A stretch of 64,000 nt of DNA from Elusimicrobiota bacterium (GTDB taxonomy: Bacteria; Elusimicrobiota; Elusimicrobia; UBA1565; UBA9628). A model generated the notes under the pieces. It worked only from the letters and a program-made list of their open reading frames with translations. It was not told where the DNA came from and made no database searches. The first letter of the stretch is position 1. Every line of letters starts with the position of its first letter. Shown piece by piece: positions 5,660-15,020 of the stretch. The DNA is taken from contig JACRDT010000013.1 of the NCBI GenBank assembly GCA_016212795.1, positions 1 through 64,000 on the forward strand, read 5' to 3'. A program made the translations under genes and the position numbers.

Positions 5660-7036
5660 TCAGCCCTTGCGCACCACGACGGTGCCGGCGAGCAGGTCGT
5701 GCCAGCCTCGCCGGTCCTTCTCCCAGAGCGCCCAGAAGTAGCCCAGGAAGGCGGCGTGGGCCGACAGGACGGAGAGGAGCCCCCGCGTGAAGGCGTGCTT
5801 CCACTCGACGGGGAGCCCGTTGACCTGGACCACCTGCAGCCCCAGGACGTGCTTGCCCGGCGTGGCTCTCCACAGGGCGACGAAGAGGGTCGTGTAGAGC
5901 ACCCAGCAGAGGGAGAACGCCAGGTCCCTCTTCTTGCGCACCTTGGTCACGGTCAAGGGTCCGTTCTCGTAGAGCTCCTGCTCCTCGACGAGGGTCTCGC
6001 CTCCGATCTGGATCTCCCGCCCGGCCGCCTTCCGTCCGCCGGCTGGGGGCGTCGGCGGGCCCGCGACGGGCAGCTCCACGGAACCGCCGGGACCCGACAC
6101 CTTGATCCCCTTCTCGCTCATCGACACCTTGCCTTCCCCGCCCTCGATGGTCACGCCGTGCTTGCCCAGCGCGACCCGCCCCTCGCCCCCGTCGAGCACG
6201 ATGCCGCCGCCCCCGAACTCGACGCGGCCGGGGCCGTGCCGGCGCTTGGCGCCGTCCTTCATGTTGTAAGCGATGTGCACCCCCTCGCTCTCGGTCGAGA
6301 AGAGCCCCTCGGGCAGGAGCTGGTGCATCAGGATCGCGCAGACCAGCCCGTCGAGGCAGAGCGCCGCGAACCGGCGCCATAAGGGCGGCCGCGTGCCGGG
6401 CAGGGCGACCGAGGCCTTCTCCCCTTCCTCCAGCGGCCTGGCCGGGCGCAGGCGCAGCAGGTCCCAGAGGTGCTTGCGGGCCTGGGGGCCGGCCTCGACC
6501 ACGCCGCCCACCGGGGACTCGCGGCGGACCTTGTAGACGCGCACCTTCTCCGGGATGCCCTTGAGCTGCAGGAGCCCCACCTCCGAGGACGGGACCTCCG
6601 ACTTGTTCATCGTGAGGTAGACGGCCTCCGTGAAGAAGACCTCGCCCGGCTGCGAGATGCCCTGGATGCGGGCCGTGATGTTGACCGGCTCGCCGTAGAC
6701 GTCGTCGTCCGTCAGGTTGACCTCGCCGGAGTTGATGGCGATGCGGATCTCGATGCGGTCGTCCTCGACCTGCCCGTCGTTGTTCTTGTCCAGGACCTCC
6801 TGCACCGCCACCCCGGCCAGGACCGCGTCGGTCGGGCTGTCGTAGACCATGAGGAAGGCGTCCCCGATGGTCTTGATCAGCCTGCCGCCCCGGGACTCGA
6901 GGACCGGCAGCACCAGCCGCTTGTGCTCGTCGAGCAGGTCCTGGATCTCGGAGCGGGAGCGCCGGGAGGTCTTGTCCGTGAACCCCTTGATGTCCGTCAT
7001 CAGGATGGCCAGGTTGCGGGTCGCCGGGGCGCTCAT
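5660..7036 (-). CDS. class III adenylate/guanylate cyclase with RDD membrane domain
   Basis: Residues about 8-175 form a class III nucleotide cyclase catalytic domain: LMTDIKGFT carries the first metal-binding Asp, KTIGDAFLMVY the second, and AINSGEVN and VNITARIQG follow as in family members. The middle (about 240-340) is a repetitive beta-like, Gly-rich stretch. The C-terminal 120 residues are hydrophobic and match an RDD domain (LWRRFAALCLDGLVCAIL, ATPGKHVLGLQV). The product would make cAMP or cGMP, or be a degenerate sensor; substrate residues cannot be assigned with confidence. The start at 7036 is supported by TACACT on the minus strand (7048-7043), 6 nt upstream, a leaderless arrangement. 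The gene is divergent from glgP. Confidence 0.85.
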   Translation of the reverse strand: MSAPATRNLAILMTDIKGFTDKTSRRSRSEIQDLLDEHKRLVLPVLESRGGRLIKTIGDAFLMVYDSPTDAVLAGVAVQEVLDKNNDGQVEDDRIEIRIAINSGEVNLTDDDVYGEPVNITARIQGISQPGEVFFTEAVYLTMNKSEVPSSEVGLLQLKGIPEKVRVYKVRRESPVGGVVEAGPQARKHLWDLLRLRPARPLEEGEKASVALPGTRPPLWRRFAALCLDGLVCAILMHQLLPEGLFSTESEGVHIAYNMKDGAKRRHGPGRVEFGGGGIVLDGGEGRVALGKHGVTIEGGEGKVSMSEKGIKVSGPGGSVELPVAGPPTPPAGGRKAAGREIQIGGETLVEEQELYENGPLTVTKVRKKRDLAFSLCWVLYTTLFVALWRATPGKHVLGLQVVQVNGLPVEWKHAFTRGLLSVLSAHAAFLGYFWALWEKDRRGWHDLLAGTVVVRKG

Positions 7037-7042
7037 GGCGCA

Positions 7043-7048
7043 AGTGTA
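7043..7048 (-). promoter_or_regulatory. -10 element of the cyclase gene (leaderless)
   Basis: TACACT on the minus strand ends 6 nt before the ATG at 7036. No clear -35 is visible. It lies in the short divergent region shared with glgP. Confidence 0.45.
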
Positions 7049-7088
7049 TCATTTCCCTCCCGGTGGCGTCAGGGAGGCCCCAACGATG

Positions 7089-7094
7089 TATAAT
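7089..7094 (+). promoter_or_regulatory. -10 element of glgP (leaderless)
   Basis: A perfect TATAAT ends 8 nt before the ATG at 7103, leaving no room for an untranslated leader or Shine-Dalgarno site. No TTGACA-like -35 is seen 16-18 bp upstream. Confidence 0.65.
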
Positions 7095-7102
7095 CTTCCC
7101 CT

Positions 7103-9553
7103 ATGAACAAGATGGTCCGGCAACTGCGCAACGGCATGACCAAGGAATGCATCGAGCAGTCCTTCTCCGAACGACGGACCTTCTCCATGGCCAAGGACGA
7201 GTACACGGCCACCCCCCACGACAACTTCATGACCCTGGCCTACACCATCCGCGACCGGATGATCGAGCGCTGGATCGAGACCCAGCAGCGCTACCACAAG
7301 CAGAACCTCAAGCGCGTCTACTACCTCTCCATGGAGTTCCTCATCGGGCGGCTCCTCATGCACGGCATCCAGAACCTGGGCATCGAGGCCGAGGTGCGGG
7401 AGGCCCTCAAGGCCTACGGACTGAACCTGGACATGATGCTCGAGATCGAGCCCGACGCGGGGCTCGGCAACGGCGGCCTGGGGAGGCTGGCGGCCTGCTT
7501 CATGGATTCCATGTCCACGCTGGGCATCCCGGCCGTGGGCTACGGCATCATGTACGACTTCGGCATCTTCCAGCAGAGGATCGTCAACGGGTTCCAGGTC
7601 GAGGCCCCGGACAACTGGCACCGGCTCGGCACGCCCTGGGCCATCGACCGGCCCGAGTACCAGATCCGGGTGCGCTTCGGCGGCCGCACCCAGCACCTGC
7701 GCGACGCAGCCGGGAAGCTGAGCGTGCGCTGGGTCGACACCGACGACGTCATGGCCATGCCGTACGACTTCCCCGTCCCGGGCTTCCAGAACGACGTGGT
7801 GAACACCCTGAGGCTCTGGTCCGCCAAGGGCACCGAGGAGTTCGACCTGGGCTATTTCAACCACGGCGACTACATCAACGCCTACGACAACAAGATCGCC
7901 TCCGAGAACATCTCCAAGGTCCTCTACCCCAACGACAAGACCAGCGGGGGCCTCGAGCTGCGCCTCAAGCAGGAGTACTTCTTCGTGGCGGCCTCCCTGG
8001 CCGACATCATGCGGCGCTTCCGGGTCCACAACAACGACTGGAACGCCTTCCCGGACAAGGTGGCCATCCAGCTCAACGACACGCACCCCGCGCTGGCCAC
8101 GGCCGAGCTCATGCGCCTCCTCCTCGACGACGCCGGCCTCGAGTGGGACCAGGCGTGGCGGATCGTGCGCCGGACCTTCGGGTACACCAACCACACCCTC
8201 ATGCCCGAAGCGCTGGAGACCTGGCCGGTCCCGCTGTTCTCCCGGGTCCTCCCGCGGCATATCGAGATCATCTACGAGATCAACGCCCGGTTCCTGGCGG
8301 AGGTCTCCAAGGCCTTCCTGGGCGACGAAGACCGCATCCGGCGGATGTCCCTCATCGACGAGAACGGCCCCAAGCACGTCCGCATGGCCTACCTGGCCGT
8401 GGTCTGCAGCCATTCCGTCAACGGGGTCTCCGAGCTCCACTCCGAGCTCCTCCAGAAGACCCTCTTCAAGGATTTCCACGACCTGTGGCCGGAGCGGTTC
8501 AACAACAAGACCAACGGCGTCACCCCCCGCCGCTGGCTCCTCGAGTCCAACCCCGACCTGGCCAGGCTCATCACGGACTCCGCGGGCGAGGGCTGGCAGA
8601 CGGACCTCGGCCGGCTCACGGCGCTGCTCCCCCTGCGCGACGACGCGGCGTTCCGGGAGCGCTGGCGGCGCGTCAAGGCCAGGAACAGGGAGACCCTCGC
8701 CGCCATCATCAAGCGGACCACGGGGGTCTCGGTCTCCCCCGAGTCGATGTTCGACGTCCAGATCAAGCGCATCCACGAGTACAAGAGGCAGCTGCTCTTC
8801 GTCTTCTTCCTCATCCACCACTACCTGCGGCTCAAGCGCGAGCCCCCGGGACGGTTCGTCCCGCGCACGGCCCTGCTCGGCGGCAAGGCCGCGCCGGGCT
8901 ACGAGATGGCCAAGCTCATCATCAAGTTCGCCAACAGCGTCGGCGCCGTCATCAACTCGGACCCGGCCGTGCGCGACCGCCTCAAGGTGGTCTTCATGGA
9001 GGACTACCGGGTGAGCCTCGCCCAGCGCATCTTCCCCGCCAGCGACCTCTCCGAGCAGATCTCCACGGCCGGGACCGAGGCCTCGGGCACCGGGTGCATG
9101 AAGTTCATGATGAACGGCGCGCTGACCATCGGCACCCTCGACGGCGCCAACATCGAGATCGCCCGGGAGGTCGGGCGCGAGAGCATGTTCATCTTCGGGC
9201 TGAAAGCCGACGAGGTCGCGCGGCTCAAAGCCGCCGGCTACCGCCCCGAGGAGCACATCGCCCAGTCGCCGGCGCTCCAGGAGATCATGCGCCTCATCCA
9301 GCACGACTTCTTCTCGCGCCTGGAGCCGGGGATCTTCCAGCCGATCGTGGATTCCATCGCGCGGCACGACCCTTTCCTGGTCCTGGCCGACTTCGCCGAC
9401 TACGTGCGGGCCCAGGACGAGGCCGAGAAGCTCTTCCGCGACCAGGACGCCTGGAGCAAGGCCTCGATCCTGAACGTGGCCAAGTCGGGCAGGTTCTCCA
9501 GCGACCGCACCATCCGCGAGTACGCCCGGGACATCTGGGGCGTGCCCGGTTGA
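7103..9553 (+). CDS. glgP: glycogen/alpha-glucan phosphorylase
   Basis: The 816-aa product has the full length and motifs of glycogen phosphorylase. It releases glucose 1-phosphate from the non-reducing ends of alpha-1,4-glucans using PLP. The PLP lysine lies in EASGTGCMKFMMNGA (about Lys667), followed by LTIGTLDGANIEI. N-terminal motifs YYLSMEFLIGR and GLGNGGLGRLAACF are also present. The residue before Met-Lys is Cys where Asn is more usual. The ATG at 7103 lies 8 nt after a TATAAT, implying leaderless translation. Two GH13 enzymes and an aldolase nearby fit a glucan-to-glycolysis theme. The pilin promoter overlaps its 3' end. Confidence 0.97.
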   Translation: MNKMVRQLRNGMTKECIEQSFSERRTFSMAKDEYTATPHDNFMTLAYTIRDRMIERWIETQQRYHKQNLKRVYYLSMEFLIGRLLMHGIQNLGIEAEVREALKAYGLNLDMMLEIEPDAGLGNGGLGRLAACFMDSMSTLGIPAVGYGIMYDFGIFQQRIVNGFQVEAPDNWHRLGTPWAIDRPEYQIRVRFGGRTQHLRDAAGKLSVRWVDTDDVMAMPYDFPVPGFQNDVVNTLRLWSAKGTEEFDLGYFNHGDYINAYDNKIASENISKVLYPNDKTSGGLELRLKQEYFFVAASLADIMRRFRVHNNDWNAFPDKVAIQLNDTHPALATAELMRLLLDDAGLEWDQAWRIVRRTFGYTNHTLMPEALETWPVPLFSRVLPRHIEIIYEINARFLAEVSKAFLGDEDRIRRMSLIDENGPKHVRMAYLAVVCSHSVNGVSELHSELLQKTLFKDFHDLWPERFNNKTNGVTPRRWLLESNPDLARLITDSAGEGWQTDLGRLTALLPLRDDAAFRERWRRVKARNRETLAAIIKRTTGVSVSPESMFDVQIKRIHEYKRQLLFVFFLIHHYLRLKREPPGRFVPRTALLGGKAAPGYEMAKLIIKFANSVGAVINSDPAVRDRLKVVFMEDYRVSLAQRIFPASDLSEQISTAGTEASGTGCMKFMMNGALTIGTLDGANIEIAREVGRESMFIFGLKADEVARLKAAGYRPEEHIAQSPALQEIMRLIQHDFFSRLEPGIFQPIVDSIARHDPFLVLADFADYVRAQDEAEKLFRDQDAWSKASILNVAKSGRFSSDRTIREYARDIWGVPG

Positions 9554-9578
9554 CAGAGGGCGGGTTATTCGCTACATT
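9550..9578 (+). promoter_or_regulatory. promoter of the pilin gene
   Basis: TTGACA (9550-9555) and TACATT (9573-9578) are separated by 17 bp. The -35 overlaps the last codons of glgP. The expected start near 9585 gives a leader of about 55 nt with a GCCGGCG/CGCCGGC hairpin and an AGGAGG ribosome site before the ATG at 9642. Confidence 0.75.
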
Positions 9579-9641
9579 TTCCCCTTAGAACGGCCGGCGG
9601 CTCGCCGGCGGCCGGGCCGCATACACTACAGGAGGCTGTTA

Positions 9642-10082
<441 letters not shown>

Positions 10083-10109
10083 ACCGTCGGGAACGACCTT
10101 AGCACACAG

Positions 10110-10149
10110 AAAAAAGAGGCTCCCCGGAAGCAGGGGGAGCCTCTTTTTT
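10110..10149. terminator. bidirectional intrinsic terminator after the pilin
   Basis: A stem GAGGCTCCCC paired with GGGGAGCCTC is flanked by A6 on the left and T6 on the right, so it can terminate transcription in both directions. It isolates the pilin gene from rmlA. Confidence 0.9.
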
Positions 10150-10190
10150 CGCGCAGCGAGTCCGACGTTCACGGAGTTTGCCCCCACAAT

Positions 10191-10217
10191 ACTCGCCTCC
10201 CCGCGGGGGAGGCTCAT
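10191..10217 (+). repeat. GC-palindrome repeat before rmlA (copy 1 of 3)
   Basis: GCCTCCCC (10195-10202), GCG, then GGGGAGGC (10206-10213) form an 8-bp hairpin ending 9 nt before the rmlA start. The same hairpin with matching flanks occurs before the kinase gene (41351-41385), and a longer variant lies before the radical SAM gene (34866-34892). The 3' arm is purine-rich and Shine-Dalgarno-like, so folding would hide it. Confidence 0.7.
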
Positions 10218-10222
10218 GATAT

Positions 10223-11092
10223 ATGAAAGGAATCATCCTGGCGGGAGGCGCCGGCACCCGGCTCCACCCCATCACCATCCCCACCATCAAGCAGCTCCTT
10301 CCCGTCTACGACAAGCCGATGGTGTATTTCCCCCTGGCGACGCTGATGCTCGCGGGGGTCCGGGACATCCTCATCATCTCCACGCCCAAGGACCTCCCCC
10401 GCTTCGTCGACCTCTTCGGCGACGGCTCCCAGTTGGGCCTGGCCATGAGCTACGCCGCGCAGCCCAAGCCCAAGGGCATCGCCCAAGCGCTGGTCATCGG
10501 GGAACGGTTCATCGCGAAGGAACCCGTCTGGCTCATCCTGGGCGACAACCTGTTCTTCGGCCACGGCCTGCCCGAGCTCCTCGGCCGCGCCGCGAAGGAG
10601 AACACGGGCGCCACGGTGTTCGGCTACTACGTCTCCGACCCCGAGCGGTACGGCGTCGTCGACTTCGACGCGCAGGGGCGCGCCCTCTCCATCGAGGAGA
10701 AGCCCTCCCGGCCCAAGTCGAACTACGCCGTGACCGGGCTCTACCTGTACGACAGCCAGGCGCCCAGGCTCGCCAAGGCGCTCAAGCCCTCGGCCCGAGG
10801 CGAGCTGGAGATCACGGCCCTCAACAACGAGTACCTCCGCCGCGGCGGGCTCACCGTCAAGCTCATGGGCCGGGGGTTCGCCTGGCTCGACACGGGCACC
10901 TACGACTCCCTCCTCGAGGCGGCCGACTTCGTCAGGATCGTCGAGAAGCGCCAGGGGCTGCAGATCGCCTGCGTGGAGGAGATCGCCTACAGGCTCGGCC
11001 ACATCGACCGCAGGCAGCTGCTCCGGCTGGCCGGGAAGCTCGACAAGACCAGCTACGGCCGGTATCTCAGGGAAGTCGCCGACGAGGGATAG
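10223..11092 (+). CDS. rmlA: glucose-1-phosphate thymidylyltransferase
   Basis: The 289-aa product makes dTDP-glucose from dTTP and glucose 1-phosphate, the first step towards dTDP-rhamnose and related sugars for surface polysaccharides. It begins with the nucleotide-binding motif [15 protein letters not shown]. It continues with [31 protein letters not shown] and [22 protein letters not shown] segments ([14 protein letters not shown] here), all typical of RmlA. Length is as expected. Genes rmlB, rmlC and rmlD are absent from the window, so this copy is isolated. The start follows the GC-palindrome repeat directly. Its 3' end overlaps the convergent gene by 26 bp. Confidence 0.96.
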   Translation: MKGIILAGGAGTRLHPITIPTIKQLLPVYDKPMVYFPLATLMLAGVRDILIISTPKDLPRFVDLFGDGSQLGLAMSYAAQPKPKGIAQALVIGERFIAKEPVWLILGDNLFFGHGLPELLGRAAKENTGATVFGYYVSDPERYGVVDFDAQGRALSIEEKPSRPKSNYAVTGLYLYDSQAPRLAKALKPSARGELEITALNNEYLRRGGLTVKLMGRGFAWLDTGTYDSLLEAADFVRIVEKRQGLQIACVEEIAYRLGHIDRRQLLRLAGKLDKTSYGRYLREVADEG

Positions 11093-12155
11093 CCCCCTCG
11101 ACCTGCCTGCCGGGGACGACGACGAGCCCGTCCGTGGTGCACAGGAACACCCTCCCCGCGCGCACCCGGAGGTTGACGATCTGCCCTCGCAGCGGGAGGC
11201 CCTTGACCTCCGACACGGCCAGCCCCTCGTCGACGTAGAAGACCCTCGCGGCGTCCACGTTCGCCATCAGGCCGCTGGCCGCCAGGACCCCCTTGGAGAA
11301 CTTCTCGACCGCGCTGACGCCCTCGAGGGCGTCCGCCTCCGACCGGAGCAGGCACGACCAGCGCCCGGCATCGCCCGCGGCCAGGACGCACTGGCCGGTG
11401 CCGTAGCCGGCGTAGCGGCCCACGAAGAGGCGGCTCCCGGCGCGCCGGAGGGCCGTCACCTCCCCGACGTCGAGCTCGTCGGCCTTGGGCATCCCCTCCG
11501 AGATCAGGGAGGCGGACGGGGAGGACAGGGAGACCGCGAAGACCTGCCCGGGATGCGCGGAGTCGGACTCGTCGTCGCTGCCGAAGAAGACCGTCGCGCC
11601 CGCGCAGAGGACCGCCGTCATGCGCAAGCCCCCGAACGGCTGGAGGGCGTCGAAGCGCGCCGCGCTCCCCTTCGCCACGTCGAAGGCGTACACGCCCAGG
11701 GACTCCACGCTCTCGATCGTGTGGTCCTCCAGGCTCAGGAACAGGGTCGCCCGGCGCTTCTCCCTGTTGAGGCACATGGCCCCCACGCTCTGGCTGCCGT
11801 CGCACGCCGCCTCCCCTTCGATCAGGGGGACCCGCGACCATCGCCCTTTCTGTTCCTTATAGAGGCCGCAGGCCGAGCCGATGAACAGCGCGCCGCCGTC
11901 CTGGACCAGGGCCGTGACCGGCCCGGTCCCGGCGCGGCTCGTCTTGACCCTGAACTCCTTGTCGAGGTAGAGCAGGCCCGAGGAAGTGCCGACGACATAG
12001 GCATCGCGGTCGAACGCGATGTCGTTGACGCGCACCCCGGCCAGGACCTGTCGCACCGCCTCCTCGGCGCGCAGAGGCCCGGGGACGAGGAGCCCCAGGC
12101 ACAGCAGCCAGCCCGCTCCCGGCCGCCTGGACACCCGTCGGGCATCGCGGAGCAT
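11067..12155 (-). CDS. exported beta-rich protein, possible beta-propeller
   Basis: The product (about 362 aa) begins with a basic stretch and a hydrophobic signal peptide ending near LRAEE. The rest is a series of short beta-like repeats ([51 protein letters not shown]), as in beta-propeller or sensor-type periplasmic proteins. I do not recognise a named family. The ATG at 12155 lies one base after the stop of the upstream GH13 gene. An alternative in-frame ATG at 12179 would overlap that gene and add eight residues. It is probably in an operon with the GH13 gene; function unknown. Confidence 0.75.
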   Translation of the reverse strand: MLRDARRVSRRPGAGWLLCLGLLVPGPLRAEEAVRQVLAGVRVNDIAFDRDAYVVGTSSGLLYLDKEFRVKTSRAGTGPVTALVQDGGALFIGSACGLYKEQKGRWSRVPLIEGEAACDGSQSVGAMCLNREKRRATLFLSLEDHTIESVESLGVYAFDVAKGSAARFDALQPFGGLRMTAVLCAGATVFFGSDDESDSAHPGQVFAVSLSSPSASLISEGMPKADELDVGEVTALRRAGSRLFVGRYAGYGTGQCVLAAGDAGRWSCLLRSEADALEGVSAVEKFSKGVLAASGLMANVDAARVFYVDEGLAVSEVKGLPLRGQIVNLRVRAGRVFLCTTDGLVVVPGRQVEGAIPRRRLP

Positions 12156-12156
12156 G

Positions 12157-14892
12157 TTATGGGAAAAGCGCCGTGTCATCCATGATCAGCGGGCCGCCCG
12201 GTTCTCCTCCCCCGAACGAGAACTCGGCCGGCTCCCGGGCCAGCGGGCGGAGCTTCCCCTCGACGCCGTCGTAGTCCCACGCCGCGACGTAGAACCTCGC
12301 GCCGTCGAACGAGCGGACGCCCTTGAAGGCGCGCAGGTCGAGCACGACCTCCAGGGAGCCTTCCTTCTTGTCCGCCGAGACCTTGGGCGCGGCCGGCAGG
12401 GCCGGGCCGAACCCGGCCGCCGTGGCCTCCGCCGAGGCGTACAGGCCGATCTTCCAGCCGGCCAGGAAGGCGGCGAAGTCCCAGTCCGCCCCGTCCTTCA
12501 TGGAGGCGTTGAGCCTGGGCAGCGCCGCCGCGCCCTTGCGCCCCATGACGCTCTCGGGGAAATCGATGTAGACGTCGAAGCAGGCGTGGTCGAACCCGAA
12601 CGCCGGGTTCCAGACGTCGGAGATGCCGTTGGCCATCTTGATGACGAGCTTCGCGCTCGAGCCGCGGCGGCTGAGGGCGACCTTGGCGATGTCGGCCCTG
12701 CCTTGGAAGCCCTCGGCCAAGGGATAGCGGTAGAGCCCGCCGGGACCCTTGTCGTCGCCGACCGGGTCGTCCACCGAGGCCGAGGGGACGAACGGCAGGT
12801 CGATCTTGAGGCCGCGGACCGGGGACCACACCTCGCCGGACTCCGTCGCGCCCCTGGCGATGAGCGTGTGCTCCCCGTCAGGCAGGGAGGCGCCGTCGAA
12901 CTCCACGACCCAGCGCTCGTACGCCAGCTTCCTCGCCTTGAGCGGCTCCGCCAGGCGGCCGTCCACGATGAGCGAGACCTCGCCGACGCCCGCCGACGAG
13001 CCCTCCACCGTCACCTGGGCCGAGGCGGGCCGGGGGGCGCGCGCGGGGGCGCCCTTGCCTTTGCCCGGCCGGGCTGGGACGCGCCCCTTGTCCGCGGGCG
13101 GGCTCCCGCCGGCGACGCGCGTGATCATCACCCCGGACTCCACGCTCTCCTCCGAGACCTGCCCGCCCGGCGCCGCCCGGAGCACCAGGACGGCGCGGGC
13201 CGGCAGGCGCAGCAGCAGCCTCCCTTTCCTGCCCGTCCTCAGCGGCTGCGAGGGGATGCTCCGGGCGAACAGGGGCTCGAGCAGCGTCCCCGCCGGCAGG
13301 CCGGTCTCGAGTTGGGCCAGCAGCATCTCCTCGTCGGCCGTGTTGAAAAGGACCAGCGCCCCCCCGCCCTCGTGGTCGAGGCGGTACGCCAGGGGCCCGG
13401 CGCCGCCCGGCGCGCCGTAGAGCGGGACCAGGCGGCCGCGCCTGAACGCCGCGTGGTCGCGCCTCAGCGCGGCCAGCCCCTTGATGGCCGCGTAGAGGCG
13501 GTGCTCCGCGTCGAAGTGGTCCTTGCCTCCCGACCCGAACCCGCCGGCGAACATGGCCGCGCGCGTCTCGGTGAAGCCCTGCTCGGTCCCGGCGTAGACG
13601 ACCGGCATCCCCGGCAGGGTGAACAGGGCGGCCAGCGCCTGGACCAGCCCGGGCTCGCCTCCTTCGGCGAGGAACCGCGGCATGTCGTGGTTGTCGATGA
13701 AGTTGACCGACGCCCTCCCCCCGTCGTAATGGCGGTCGAGGGCCTCCAGCCGGTACTTGAGCCTGGCGGGAGGCGCGCCCTTGGCGAACACCGCCCTCAA
13801 CTCCAGGGCCAGCGGGAAATTGAGGACCGCCTTCATCTCGGGCACGGCCGGCGAGCCCAGGTAGCCAACGGTCAGGATGTCCTCCTTGTCGGAGAAGGGC
13901 GTGACGTTCGTCCACACCTCGCCGAAGGTGAGGAAGTCCGGCTTGCCCAGCCCCCGGGCGAGGACCTCGACGCCCGGCGCGGCCGTGTCGGTCGAGTGGA
14001 TGAAATCGTTCCAGAAATCGTGCTCCACGTACCGGGCCGTGTCGATGCGAAAGCCATCCACCCCCGCGTCCTTGATCCAGCGGCCGTAGGACTCCCTGAG
14101 GGTCCGGCGGACCAGCGGGTCGGAGGTGTTAAGATCGTCGAGCCCGCTGACCTGGCAGGTCGCGAGCTGCCGCTCGTCGTTGAAATCGGCGATGTCCGGG
14201 GTCCAATGGTAGGCGGCCAGCGCCCGCTGGTCCTCCTTGGCCGCGTCGTTCATGGAGAACGGATACTGGGACGGCCGCGGGGGCACGAGCCCGGCCTTGA
14301 GGCGGAAGTTCTTCGCCGGCTCCTTCGGGTCGTGGGCCCCCTCGTAGCGGAAGAAGTCCCCGACGTGGTTCGTCACGATGTCCTGGATCAGCGACATGCC
14401 GCGCCGGTGCAGGTCGGCCGAGAGAGCGGCGTAGGCCCCCATCGTGCCGACGTGCGCGTCCATCCTGCCGAAGTCCTCCGCCCAATACCCGTGGTAGCCC
14501 GTCATCTTCAGCACGGGGTCGTACCAGACGTTCGCCACGGGCGGCGTGAGCCAGACCGCGGTCATGCCCAGCCCCTGGATGTAGTCGAGCCGCCGCCGGA
14601 TCCCGGCGAGGTCGCCGCCGCTGTAGAAGCCCCCGTCGGCGGGATTGTACTCCCCGCGCTTCTGGTCGTCGTTGGCGGGGTCGCCGTCGTCGAGGCGGTC
14701 CGTCATCAGGAAGTACACGACCTGGTCCGGCCAATCGACGGCGCCGCCCGGCCTGGCCCCGGGGGGCCAGGCCGTCGGAGGCGCAAGACGTTCTCCGCTC
14801 GCCGGAGACGGCTTGGCCCCGGGGAGGAAGGTCGTCAGCCAGAGAGCCCCGAGCAACGACCGAACGGCCCGGCGCGGCATCATGGATGTCAT
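12157..14892 (-). CDS. exported GH13 alpha-amylase-family enzyme with C-terminal binding module
   Basis: The 911-aa product has a signal peptide, then a GH13 TIM barrel. The catalytic residues are visible: nucleophile Asp284 in DGFRIDTARYV, acid/base Glu325 in FGEVW and Asp403 in FIDNHDMPRF. The early motif GYHGYWAEDF and the DIVTNHVGD segment also fit. The final 230 residues form a beta-rich region that looks like a glucodextranase C-type or carbohydrate-binding module. The enzyme should hydrolyse or transfer alpha-glucans outside the cytoplasm. Just after the signal peptide, residues about 26-48 are encoded by a copy of a dispersed palindromic repeat in reverse orientation (14750-14815). 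TAAAAT lies 7 nt before the ATG, so a leaderless start is possible, with an AGGGG alternative. Confidence 0.92.
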   Translation of the reverse strand: MTSMMPRRAVRSLLGALWLTTFLPGAKPSPASGERLAPPTAWPPGARPGGAVDWPDQVVYFLMTDRLDDGDPANDDQKRGEYNPADGGFYSGGDLAGIRRRLDYIQGLGMTAVWLTPPVANVWYDPVLKMTGYHGYWAEDFGRMDAHVGTMGAYAALSADLHRRGMSLIQDIVTNHVGDFFRYEGAHDPKEPAKNFRLKAGLVPPRPSQYPFSMNDAAKEDQRALAAYHWTPDIADFNDERQLATCQVSGLDDLNTSDPLVRRTLRESYGRWIKDAGVDGFRIDTARYVEHDFWNDFIHSTDTAAPGVEVLARGLGKPDFLTFGEVWTNVTPFSDKEDILTVGYLGSPAVPEMKAVLNFPLALELRAVFAKGAPPARLKYRLEALDRHYDGGRASVNFIDNHDMPRFLAEGGEPGLVQALAALFTLPGMPVVYAGTEQGFTETRAAMFAGGFGSGGKDHFDAEHRLYAAIKGLAALRRDHAAFRRGRLVPLYGAPGGAGPLAYRLDHEGGGALVLFNTADEEMLLAQLETGLPAGTLLEPLFARSIPSQPLRTGRKGRLLLRLPARAVLVLRAAPGGQVSEESVESGVMITRVAGGSPPADKGRVPARPGKGKGAPARAPRPASAQVTVEGSSAGVGEVSLIVDGRLAEPLKARKLAYERWVVEFDGASLPDGEHTLIARGATESGEVWSPVRGLKIDLPFVPSASVDDPVGDDKGPGGLYRYPLAEGFQGRADIAKVALSRRGSSAKLVIKMANGISDVWNPAFGFDHACFDVYIDFPESVMGRKGAAALPRLNASMKDGADWDFAAFLAGWKIGLYASAEATAAGFGPALPAAPKVSADKKEGSLEVVLDLRAFKGVRSFDGARFYVAAWDYDGVEGKLRPLAREPAEFSFGGGEPGGPLIMDDTALFP
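14750..14815 (-). repeat. type 1 coding palindromic repeat, copy in GH13 gene
   Basis: This 66-bp stretch matches the repeat at 17375, 25701, 36368, 42313 and 46403. It starts with the GGCCTGGCCCC...GGGGCCAGGCC palindrome and ends with CGCCGGAGACGGC. Here it is read from the opposite strand to most copies and still stays open. Confidence 0.8.
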
Positions 14893-15020
14893 CGCCCCTA
14901 TTTTACTACACCCGGTGGAACGAAAGTACCAAGACCCGCTGGGCCCATTGACAAGCCGGGCAGGCCCGGTGGGCCCATGCCCCGAGGGCGCCGCCGCGCT
15001 AAACTTGAGTGAAGGGTATC

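Noticed and set aside
7049..9367. Very long open frames on the strand opposite glgP and many other genes
   Set aside because: In DNA this GC-rich, antisense frames stay open by codon bias. They show repetitive Arg/Gly/Ala or His/Val/Asp-rich sequence without domains, while the opposite strand encodes known proteins.
10191..10226. A coupled short ORF before rmlA like those before the radical SAM and kinase genes
   Set aside because: The hairpin repeat is present, but the frame ending at the overlapping TGA has no nearby start codon, so coupling is not supported at this copy.
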